DNA of 64,000 nucleotides from positions 310,001-374,000 of the forward strand of contig NZ_FNWQ01000003.1 in assembly GCF_900108365.1 (NCBI RefSeq). The letters run 5' to 3'. The notes below the pieces were generated by a model that saw nothing but the letters and a program-made list of their open reading frames with translations, did no database searches and was not told the DNA's origin. Numbering within the stretch: the first letter of the stretch is position 1; every line of letters starts with the position of its first letter. Origin of the DNA: Chryseobacterium culicis (lineage in GTDB: Bacteria > Bacteroidota > Bacteroidia > Flavobacteriales > Weeksellaceae). Position numbers and translations under genes: made by a program. This document shows, piece after piece, positions 9,104 through 17,153 of the stretch.

Positions 9104-9214
9104 TGTATAATTTTTTTAAGGTGTTTTTGGTGTCTGAATTTTATATAGCATTCCCCTGAATCCTTCTTTTCCGGGAAGGAATCTCAAATGAATAAACCAT
9201 ATAAAAAGGGCGGG

Positions 9215-10642
9215 CTATGTCAGTAGCTCTGGGTTTTCGTTAAAGGTTTTCCATAACAATTCGCCAAAGAGGGTATTTGCCCAGGCAAACCATTCTCTGG
9301 TGAACTTTTTGTCATTGTCTTTATGAAAGGATTCATGCATAAAGCCTGTTCCTCCGTGCGTTTTCTGAAGAGTATCGATGCACCATTTAATCTCACTTTT
9401 GTCTTGGGTAGTGAGTGCCTTCATAATGATACTCATTGGCCAGATCATATCCAATCCGATATGAGGACCTCCAATTCCTTCTGCCAGTTTGCCTTTGAAA
9501 AAAAACGGGTTATTTTCTGACCACACAAATTTTCTGGTATTCAAATACACAGGGTCATCAGCTTTCACCGCATCCAGATAAGGTAATCCTAACAAACTTG
9601 GACAGTTCGCGTCATCCATCAGGTTGTAGCTTCCGAAGCCATTTACTTCAAAAGCATAGATTTTTCCAAATTCAGGATGATTGTAAATTCCGTATTTTTT
9701 GATGGCTGTCTCTACCTCATCAGCAAGGCTGTTCAGTTGTTGAGCCAATGTTTTTTCATTTTTAATCTGAGCAACCATTTCGGCGGCCTGACGTAAGCTT
9801 ACCACAGCAAATAAGTTGGAAGGGATCAGGAATCCATAGATGGTAGCATCATCACTTGGACGGAACATAGAGCTGATCAGCCCCACAGGTTTTGTGGGAT
9901 AACCATATCCTCCCATCGGAACTCCATCGGTAGCCCAAGCTGTAGTACGCTCGAATTTGTACGGTCCGAGATCATGCTTTCTCTGCTGTTCTGTAAAGGT
10001 CTGCAGGGTAAGTTTAATTCCTCTCAGCCAGTTGGCATCGAAAGGTTTTGTATCTCCTGTTGTTTTCCAGAAGTGGTAGGCCAGACGGATAGGATAGCAA
10101 AGGGAATCTATTTCCCACTTTCTTTCGTGGGTGCCCGGTTTCATATCGGTGTGGTCATACTCTTTCCACTTACTGATCTTCTGATCATCATTATAGAAAG
10201 CATTGGCATAAGGATCTTTCAGGATGAAAGTGGTCTGCTTATGAATAACTCCTGAGATCAGCTTATGCAGTTTTTCATCTTTTTTAGAGAACTGCAGATA
10301 AGGGAAAACCTGTGCAGAACTGTCACGAAGCCACATAGCATCAATATCCCCGGTGATCACATAGGTATCTGGTCTTCCGCCGGTTTCTGTATAGTAAACA
10401 GTAGTATCCAATGTATTGGGGAAGCAGTTTTCAAAAAGCCAGCTCAGCTCTTTGTTTTTTACTTTCTTTTTAAACGCTGCAATAGCACTTTCTACGGATT
10501 CGCTGGTAAAATGTCTTTTATCTTTAGGAACACGGACAACAGGAAAATCGTCCAGCACTAGATTTTTGGCAAAAACATTTTGAGTAAACAGCAATCCGGC
10601 TCCTGCCAGTGCACTTGTTTTAATAAAATTTCTCCTTTCCAT
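9215..10642 (-). CDS. GH125 exo-alpha-1,6-mannosidase
   Basis: 475 residues. The N-terminus MERRNFIKTSALAGAGLLF has a twin-arginine-like signal, so export of the folded enzyme to the periplasm is likely. The mature part carries the GH125 hallmark GDIDAMWLRDSSAQVFPYL near residue 115 and later MSIIMKAL and GGTGFMHESF segments typical of the family. GH125 enzymes are metal-independent inverting exo-alpha-1,6-mannosidases with an (alpha/alpha)6 fold. The predicted role is removal of the core alpha-1,6-mannose after GH92 has removed outer residues, leaving Man-beta-1,4-GlcNAc. The gene is 33 nt after a GH92 gene, in the same operon. Confidence 0.9.
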   Translation of the reverse strand: MERRNFIKTSALAGAGLLFTQNVFAKNLVLDDFPVVRVPKDKRHFTSESVESAIAAFKKKVKNKELSWLFENCFPNTLDTTVYYTETGGRPDTYVITGDIDAMWLRDSSAQVFPYLQFSKKDEKLHKLISGVIHKQTTFILKDPYANAFYNDDQKISKWKEYDHTDMKPGTHERKWEIDSLCYPIRLAYHFWKTTGDTKPFDANWLRGIKLTLQTFTEQQRKHDLGPYKFERTTAWATDGVPMGGYGYPTKPVGLISSMFRPSDDATIYGFLIPSNLFAVVSLRQAAEMVAQIKNEKTLAQQLNSLADEVETAIKKYGIYNHPEFGKIYAFEVNGFGSYNLMDDANCPSLLGLPYLDAVKADDPVYLNTRKFVWSENNPFFFKGKLAEGIGGPHIGLDMIWPMSIIMKALTTQDKSEIKWCIDTLQKTHGGTGFMHESFHKDNDKKFTREWFAWANTLFGELLWKTFNENPELLT

Positions 10643-10675
10643 TGATACTTTTATTTCGTTTATTTTTATCAGTCT

Positions 10676-12907
10676 TTATTTTACAGGCTTGCTCCCCATG
10701 ACGAATTTCAATTCGCCACCGTTCATAATATCACTGTGGTTCAGCTCCCAGCTTTTGTATTCTTTTCCGTTCAGGAACATTTTCTGAACGTAGATATTCT
10801 TCTCAGATATTTTGTCTGCTATCACCGTAAATGTTTTCCCATTTTCAAGCTTTAAAGAAGCTTTCGGGAATTGTGGCGCTCCGATGGCATAAACAGGTTT
10901 CCCCGGTGTTACAGGATAGAATCCTAATGATGAGAAGATATACCACGCTGACATCTGACCGCAGTCTTCATTATTGACAATTCCGTCCGGTTTTGCTGCG
11001 TACATATTGTCACGGATATATTTTACCATTTTCTGAGTCTTGTAAGGGCTTCCTGCATAATTGTACAGATAGGGAACATGATGCCCAGGTTCATCCCCGA
11101 ATCCTAAAGATCCGATGAATCCTGAAATATCAACGTGCTGTTCTCCTTCCATATGAAGCGCTTCTGTAAAGGTTTTATCCAGTTTTTCTTCAAATCCTTT
11201 TTTCCCTCCATACAGATTCATCATTTCGTCAATCTGATGCGGAACAAAGAAATCATAGGCCCAGATATTTCCGGACACCCAGTGGGGCTGAAGTTTTTTC
11301 CAGTCGTTAAGCTTGAAATCTGCTAAGAATTTCCCGTCTTTCTGTCTTGGCCAGAAGTGATTATTTTCTTTATTGAAGGTATTCAGGAAGTTCATAGAAC
11401 GTTTTTTATAGACTTCCGATTCTTCTTTTTTTCCTAATTTTTCTGCCAGCTGCTGAATACACCAGTCATCATATGCATATTCTAAAGTTGCAGAAACAGA
11501 AGCTCCGTTTTCTGATGGAGTATAGCCTAATTTTATATAGTCGTTAAGGCCTCCGCCACCATCACTGCTGCTCATTTTGTCTGTTAAAGAAGCATCTTTC
11601 ATCGCAGCAAATGCTTTTTCAGCATCAATACCCGGAACTCCTTTTGAAATAGCATCCCAGATTACCGAGGCACTGTGATACCCCAGCATACAGAAATTAT
11701 CATATCCGCAAAGCTCCCAGATCGGCATGTGATCTTTACGATCTGTATATCTGCTGATCAGAGAATTCGCAAATTCTTTTGTATGTTTCTGATCCATAAT
11801 GGTCAATAGCGGATGCGTCGCTCTGAATCCGTCCCAGTAAGAATAAGTACTATAGTTGGTAAACCATTTTGTATTCATATTTTCCTGAGCGGCAACATAG
11901 TCTCCATTCACGTCCATGTATAAATTGGGTGCAATGAAGGTATGGTAAACTCCGGTATAGAAAATTTTTCTCTGGCTGTCTGTTCCTCCTGTTACCTGGA
12001 ATCTGCCGATCAGATCTCTCCAGGTTTTTTGTGCGGTTTCTTTTGCTTTCGCAAAGTCTATATTTTTTGCTTCTGTATCAAAATTTTCCTGTGCATTTTC
12101 TGTGCTTACCGGAGACAATGATACTTTTACTTCAATACTTTCCTGATCTTCTGTGGAGAATCTCACAAAAGCTTTAGCATCTTTGGCAAGGGCAATTTTT
12201 TCATCATTTTTGATTTTTCCGTCAGCATAAACACCGTAAGACTTAAACGGTTTGGAAAACTCCATTACGAAGTAAGCAAACCGTTTACCTCCCCAGCCAT
12301 TGCTGTAGCAGTACCCTTTGATGGTATTATTGCCTTCCACACTCACTAAAGTATGGTAGATGTTTCCGAAGATTTTATTGGTAGGATCAATGATGATATT
12401 GGCTTCACTACTTTTCGGGAAAGTATATTTATGAAAACCTACTCTTGGGGAAGCAGTAAGCTCTGCTTTAATTCCGTAGCTGTCCAGCATGACAGAATAA
12501 TATCCCGGAGACGCAACTTCTTTATCATGTGTAAATTTTGAGCGGTAACCTGTTTCAGGATTTTCTTCAGATCCCGGGACCATTTTCACTTGTCCTACGG
12601 TAGGCATTACCAGAATATCTCCAAGGTCTGCCCATCCTGTTCCACTCAGGTGGTTATGACTGAATCCCATGATTGTCTTGCTGCTGTAGTGGTATCCGGA
12701 ACACCAGTCCCAGTCGCCGCTTTTTGTATTCTGATCCGGACTCAGCTGTATCATTCCGAATGGCGTGGTTGCCCCCGGAAATGTATGGCCGTGACCTCCC
12801 GTGCCTATGAAAGGATCTACCCAGGATAAAACATCGTTTTTATTTTGTTGGGCACTGGCTACAGAAATCAGGGTGGTAAAAAAGCAGATTAACAGTTCTT
12901 TTTTCAT
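10676..12907 (-). CDS. GH92 family protein with the general-acid Glu replaced by Ser
   Basis: 743 residues from the chosen start; the frame is open 20 codons further, but only the ATG at 12905-12907 gives a proper signal peptide (residues 1-20, ending SVASAQ). The fold matches GH92: WVDPFIGTGGHGH at the N-terminus, NYSTYSYWDGFRA in the middle and NNEDCGQMSAWY near the end. The segment aligned with TEGNSW of the other GH92 reads VSGNIW, so the expected acid is Ser545. Some GH92 members lacking this Glu hydrolyse mannose-1-phosphate-6-mannose, whose leaving group needs no protonation. This copy may therefore act on phosphodiester-linked or other unusual mannosides. It precedes GH125 by 33 nt. 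Confidence 0.85.
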   Translation of the reverse strand: MKKELLICFFTTLISVASAQQNKNDVLSWVDPFIGTGGHGHTFPGATTPFGMIQLSPDQNTKSGDWDWCSGYHYSSKTIMGFSHNHLSGTGWADLGDILVMPTVGQVKMVPGSEENPETGYRSKFTHDKEVASPGYYSVMLDSYGIKAELTASPRVGFHKYTFPKSSEANIIIDPTNKIFGNIYHTLVSVEGNNTIKGYCYSNGWGGKRFAYFVMEFSKPFKSYGVYADGKIKNDEKIALAKDAKAFVRFSTEDQESIEVKVSLSPVSTENAQENFDTEAKNIDFAKAKETAQKTWRDLIGRFQVTGGTDSQRKIFYTGVYHTFIAPNLYMDVNGDYVAAQENMNTKWFTNYSTYSYWDGFRATHPLLTIMDQKHTKEFANSLISRYTDRKDHMPIWELCGYDNFCMLGYHSASVIWDAISKGVPGIDAEKAFAAMKDASLTDKMSSSDGGGGLNDYIKLGYTPSENGASVSATLEYAYDDWCIQQLAEKLGKKEESEVYKKRSMNFLNTFNKENNHFWPRQKDGKFLADFKLNDWKKLQPHWVSGNIWAYDFFVPHQIDEMMNLYGGKKGFEEKLDKTFTEALHMEGEQHVDISGFIGSLGFGDEPGHHVPYLYNYAGSPYKTQKMVKYIRDNMYAAKPDGIVNNEDCGQMSAWYIFSSLGFYPVTPGKPVYAIGAPQFPKASLKLENGKTFTVIADKISEKNIYVQKMFLNGKEYKSWELNHSDIMNGGELKFVMGSKPVK

Positions 12908-13035
12908 GATAAGAGAGGTATCGGAGATTGTTTTGTTTAAAAGTTGGTTTAAAAATAGGAAAACCATTATAAAATTCCCAGCAAAAGGGAAAATTAAGAT
13001 GATTAACCTATTCTCCTAAACTTTATATTACTGTA

Positions 13036-14007
13036 TTAGATTGAGTTCTTTTTCATAAAATCAATAATTTCTGAAATATATCCAAAGGCAATTGCAACTA
13101 CGGTATCAGCAGCACCATAATATACTGTTACTTTGTCTCCCTCGGTTAATGCTGCGCAAGGGAAGACCACATTCGGTACATCACCTGTCAGCTCGTACAA
13201 TTCAGCCGGAGCCAGCAGATAGGGTTTCGTTCTGTACAATACTTTTGTAGGATCTTCAAGATCAAGCAAAGCTGCTCCCATTGAATATCTGAATCCTCTG
13301 CAGGTATTGATCACTCCATGATAGAAAAGCAGCCATCCTTCTTCCGTTTTGATCGGAACCGGCCCTCCTCCTATTTTTGTACACTGCCATGCACTGTCCT
13401 CGAAAGGAGTTACTTTCATCACGCAGCGGTGCTCTCCCCAGTATTTCATATCAGGGCTGTAGCTGATGTAAATATCACCGAAAGGTGTATGTCCGTTATC
13501 ACTTGGACGGCTCAACATGGCGTATTTACCGTTGATTTTTTCAGGGAACAAAACTCCGTTTCTATTGAATGGAAGAAAGGCATTTTCGCACTGAAAAAAT
13601 TCTTTAAAATCAAAAGTATACCCAATTCCGATGGTAGGGCCATTGTAACCGTTGCACCATGTGATCCAGTAGCGGTCTTCAATAAAAGTAACGCGCGGGT
13701 CATATTTGTAATCGGATTCAATCATGTCTGTATTTCCTGCCTGCATTTCGATAGGCTCATGATTGATGTCCCAATTGATTCCGTCCTTACTGAAGCCGGC
13801 AAAAATATTCATCTGTACGGCCTTGTTATCACAACGGAACACCCCTGCAAAGCCATCCTCAAACGGGATTACCGCACTGTTGAATATACTGTTGGATGTT
13901 GGTATCGCATATCTGTTAATGATCGGGTTTTCGGAAAACCTCCACATAATATCATTGCAACCTTCCGGGCGATCCTGCCAGGGGATCATTACTGATTGAG
14001 CTGTCAT
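13036..14007 (-). CDS. GH130 beta-1,4-mannosyl-N-acetylglucosamine phosphorylase
   Basis: 323 residues, no signal peptide, so cytoplasmic. It is a five-bladed beta-propeller of GH130, with the conserved YDPR motif whose Asp (D103) corresponds to the catalytic acid, and the later [19 protein letters not shown] segment, typical of GH130_2. These enzymes use phosphate to split Man-beta-1,4-GlcNAc into mannose-1-phosphate and GlcNAc. That disaccharide is exactly what remains after endo-GlcNAcase and alpha-mannosidases have acted on an N-glycan, so the locus context supports this specificity over mannosyl-glucose. The start is 31 nt after the MFS gene stop. Confidence 0.9.
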   Translation of the reverse strand: MTAQSVMIPWQDRPEGCNDIMWRFSENPIINRYAIPTSNSIFNSAVIPFEDGFAGVFRCDNKAVQMNIFAGFSKDGINWDINHEPIEMQAGNTDMIESDYKYDPRVTFIEDRYWITWCNGYNGPTIGIGYTFDFKEFFQCENAFLPFNRNGVLFPEKINGKYAMLSRPSDNGHTPFGDIYISYSPDMKYWGEHRCVMKVTPFEDSAWQCTKIGGGPVPIKTEEGWLLFYHGVINTCRGFRYSMGAALLDLEDPTKVLYRTKPYLLAPAELYELTGDVPNVVFPCAALTEGDKVTVYYGAADTVVAIAFGYISEIIDFMKKNSI

Positions 14008-14038
14008 AAAGTATTTTTTACTTTTTATTTTTTAATTA

Positions 14039-15340
14039 TTATGAATTGATTTGTTGTTCTTTCTGATTTTCAGGGTAAGGGAAAGGAACGAATACAGTGG
14101 CCAAAAATGCAGGAATGGTAGCAATCAGTACCCAGATAAAGAACATTTTGTACCCGATCCAGTCACTGATCATTCCGCTGAACATTCCGGGAATCATTAC
14201 ACCAAGATTCATGATTCCTGTTGCAAATGCGTAATGAGCTGTTTTGTGTTTTCCGGGCGCAATCTGCTGCATCATGTAAAGCATTAACCCCACAAAGCCA
14301 AATCCGTAGCCGAAATATTCTACTACTACGGCAATTCCTACCGGTAAAAGGTCTGCCGGCTGGTAATACGCCAGTAATGCATATACTACAAACGGAATAT
14401 TAAATGCACAGCACAGCCATATCAAAGATTTCTTCAGTCCGCGGGCTGAGATAAAATATCCTGCCAATACTGAACCAAGGATAAATGCTGCAGAACCGTA
14501 TGTTCCGTAAATAAGTCCGATATCCGAAGTGGATAATCCTAATCCTCCTGATGTTCTTGGAGCTTTAAAAAACAAAGGCGCAATCTTGATGGCAAATCCT
14601 TCCGCAAAACGGTAAAGAATAATGAAAAGTATACACCACAGAATTTTCTTTTTGGTGAAGAAAGAGGTAATCACTTCCAACAATTCCTTACGAACATTTC
14701 CTGCCGTTTTTTGATCTTTCGGTTCTTCTTTGTTTTCTTTTGGAAGAATGAAGTAGTGGTAAACAGCCAATACAAAAAACAGTAATGCATAGATCACCAT
14801 AATGATCATCCAGGCATGGGTAACGCCTTTTGTCTTTTCTAAAACACCTGCGAAATAAACGAGTGCCCCGCTGCTTATAATCTTTGCCAGATTGTAAAAA
14901 GCCCCCTGCCAACCAATATATTTTGCCTGTTCTCTATTGGTAAGAAAACCAATATACGTTCCGTCTGCTACCACATCATGGGTAGCTCCGCAAAATGCCA
15001 CTACTGCAAAAAGAGCAATACTGTATTTGAAAAAATCATGCATTGGCAGACTTAAGGCTACTAATGCGAACAGAATCCCTATGGCAAACTGGGTAAAAAG
15101 AACAAAGAATTTTTTGGTTTTATAGATCTCCAGGAATGGGCTCCATAGTGGTTTTAACGTCCAGGAGAACAGGATAAGAGCTGTCCAGAATGTAATCTGT
15201 GCATCCGAAACACCCATATCTTTATACATGATTCCTGAAACCGCATTAATGGTTACAAAGGGAACACCCATTGCAAAATATAATGTGGAAATCCAAAAAA
15301 TTGGCTGGATTCTGCGGGTTCCGGAGTTGTCTTTTCCCAT
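14039..15340 (-). CDS. MFS transporter, probable importer of Man-GlcNAc or mannose
   Basis: 433 residues with about 12 hydrophobic membrane spans and a cytoplasmic middle loop rich in Lys and Glu (PKENKEEPKDQKT). It begins FWISTLYFAMGVPF and belongs to the major facilitator superfamily, resembling the AmpG-like carriers found in Bacteroidota glycan loci. It sits directly before the cytoplasmic GH130 gene. Inner-membrane import of the trimmed disaccharide (or of mannose) to feed the phosphorylase is the simplest role. The substrate is inferred from context only. Confidence 0.82.
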   Translation of the reverse strand: MGKDNSGTRRIQPIFWISTLYFAMGVPFVTINAVSGIMYKDMGVSDAQITFWTALILFSWTLKPLWSPFLEIYKTKKFFVLFTQFAIGILFALVALSLPMHDFFKYSIALFAVVAFCGATHDVVADGTYIGFLTNREQAKYIGWQGAFYNLAKIISSGALVYFAGVLEKTKGVTHAWMIIMVIYALLFFVLAVYHYFILPKENKEEPKDQKTAGNVRKELLEVITSFFTKKKILWCILFIILYRFAEGFAIKIAPLFFKAPRTSGGLGLSTSDIGLIYGTYGSAAFILGSVLAGYFISARGLKKSLIWLCCAFNIPFVVYALLAYYQPADLLPVGIAVVVEYFGYGFGFVGLMLYMMQQIAPGKHKTAHYAFATGIMNLGVMIPGMFSGMISDWIGYKMFFIWVLIATIPAFLATVFVPFPYPENQKEQQINS

Positions 15341-15510
15341 ATTTTAAAATAAGATTCTGATAAAAGAGAACATCTCAAAAATTCATTCAGGCTAAAAAAC
15401 GAAACTATAAATTTTTTGGAGATTCTACTCTATTCTCCTGCCTTAATGAATGTATCAAATAAAATCTGATCTTGAGATGCCTCTTTATTAATGAGTGATT
15501 CTGATTATTT

Positions 15511-17136
15511 TTATTTTTTATCCCACCACAGCTTAGTACCTCCGGTATCTGGACCGTTAAGCATCTGTGCAGCCTGTTGGTAGTTATATAATGACGTTTT
15601 AGTATCAATAGTGAAAGGAATTCTTCTGATCATGGCGTCTGTACTGATGGCTCCGCCGCTGTCATTTTTTCTTACTTTGAAAAGAATCGGGTAACCTGTT
15701 CTTCTCTGCTCAGCCCATGCCTCTGGTCCGTTTGGATAAAGGGAAAGCCATTTTTGTGTAATGATTCTTTCTAACTTTCTTTCGTTGGTGTCGCCGTTAT
15801 TCCATGCAATGGTGATGGTACTAAGCTGAGGATTTCCCAAAGCAATGTTATTGTCTGCATTTTTCGGATCCACGTAAGGTGCTTCTGTAGAGGTATTATC
15901 AGCGAGATAAGCTGCAACATTGGCACTTTTCCCCCATTCTCCGAAAGACTGCTGAACTCCGGTCGTATAATTAGTCTGAATATCACCAGCTCCTGCATAT
16001 CCTCTTAGAGCAGCTTCTGCCTTTAGGAACCATGTTTCTGCGGCTGTGAATAATTTCATTTTACCATCAGTTCCTGAGAAATAATCTCCATTGGCCGATT
16101 TTGCCTGTGGCTGAGAGAATCCTCCGTATGTTGATTTTCCATTTAATAAATCAATTCCCTGACGTATTCCTATGTATTTCCCCTGAAGAGTTGGATCAGA
16201 TGCCGGAATAGCATAAGCAGGAAGTCTTGGGTCGTTATATCCGTTCATGTAAGCCATCAAAGGTGCGCCTATTAAACAGTCTCCCCATGAATAGATGATA
16301 AAGCTTAATTCTGACTGCCCCACACTGATCAACGCATTATCTGCATTATCAGTGATCAATCCAGCAGATGAAGCCAATGCCTCTTCCGCATATTGCTTTG
16401 ATTTTGCAGGGTCTGCATAGCTCATTCTCATGGCTAACCTCAGCTTTAATGAATTGGCAAATTTTGCCCACTGAGCCATATTTCCGCCGTAAACCAAATC
16501 AGCATTTTTCAGAGAAGATCTATCTTCTACATTCTTTGTGGCCGGCATGGCAATCACTTTCTGTAAATCTGCAATAGCCGCAGTAAGATCAGCGATAAAA
16601 TAATTATAGGCATCCTGCTGAGAGTCGAAATCTGTCACTCCGTTAGGGTTTGGGGTTTCATACTTACTGTACACTACAGGGCCGTGGCTGTCTGAAACTC
16701 TTGCTGCAGTAATCACCTTCAGGATTTTCTTTACCGCAAAAGTTCCTGTGAAATCTACTCCCTGATAGTTATTTTTAGCCGCATTATCAATGATGATTGA
16801 ATAGTTGAAGATATCCTGCTGTCTGGCAATAATTCTATTGTTCCACCCATCCATCATAGAGTACGTAAGATTGTTTACCCCTCCGTTGAATGGCGTTGCC
16901 GTACTGAACATTCCGCTGTACATATCTGCACTCAGGTTAGGATACAACTGATAATCCGACTGCAATCCTCTCTGGATAGATTTCATGGGGTTTACAACAG
17001 CAATAAAATCTGCGTAAAAGTTTTCAGGGCCTCCCAGCTTTTCCTGATTATATTGATCAAAGTCATTGGTACATCCTGATGCGGAAAACAGCACTGCGGC
17101 TCCGAATACCAATGTTTTAATAGTTTTGATTTTCAT
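15511..17136 (-). CDS. SusD/RagB-like glycan-binding lipoprotein
   Basis: 541 residues with a lipoprotein signal (SASGC, Cys22), so it is anchored to the outer membrane and probably faces outward. The sequence follows the SusD-like_2 pattern, with an N-terminal NPMKSIQRGLQSDYQLYPNL region, helical TPR-like segments (KFANSLKLRLAMRMSY) and a C-terminal TQKWLSLYPNGPEAWAEQRR segment typical of SusD proteins. It caps the SusC barrel and binds the glycan before import. It starts 17 nt after SusC and should be co-transcribed with it. Its specificity for N-glycan oligosaccharide is inferred from the locus. Confidence 0.92.
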   Translation of the reverse strand: MKIKTIKTLVFGAAVLFSASGCTNDFDQYNQEKLGGPENFYADFIAVVNPMKSIQRGLQSDYQLYPNLSADMYSGMFSTATPFNGGVNNLTYSMMDGWNNRIIARQQDIFNYSIIIDNAAKNNYQGVDFTGTFAVKKILKVITAARVSDSHGPVVYSKYETPNPNGVTDFDSQQDAYNYFIADLTAAIADLQKVIAMPATKNVEDRSSLKNADLVYGGNMAQWAKFANSLKLRLAMRMSYADPAKSKQYAEEALASSAGLITDNADNALISVGQSELSFIIYSWGDCLIGAPLMAYMNGYNDPRLPAYAIPASDPTLQGKYIGIRQGIDLLNGKSTYGGFSQPQAKSANGDYFSGTDGKMKLFTAAETWFLKAEAALRGYAGAGDIQTNYTTGVQQSFGEWGKSANVAAYLADNTSTEAPYVDPKNADNNIALGNPQLSTITIAWNNGDTNERKLERIITQKWLSLYPNGPEAWAEQRRTGYPILFKVRKNDSGGAISTDAMIRRIPFTIDTKTSLYNYQQAAQMLNGPDTGGTKLWWDKK

Positions 17137-17153
17137 TTTCGTAATTGTAAAAG

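Noticed and set aside
9156..9183. Hairpin between GH125 and GH18 as a terminator
   Set aside because: The stem is only about six clean pairs and has no T-run.
12908..12967. 20-codon N-terminal extension of the second GH92
   Set aside because: It would put a hydrophobic non-signal stretch before a proper signal peptide; the internal ATG at 12907 is better.
13318..13995. 225-codon plus-strand frame opposite GH130
   Set aside because: The GH130 protein on the other strand is complete and conserved; the antisense product is Cys/His-rich and resembles nothing.
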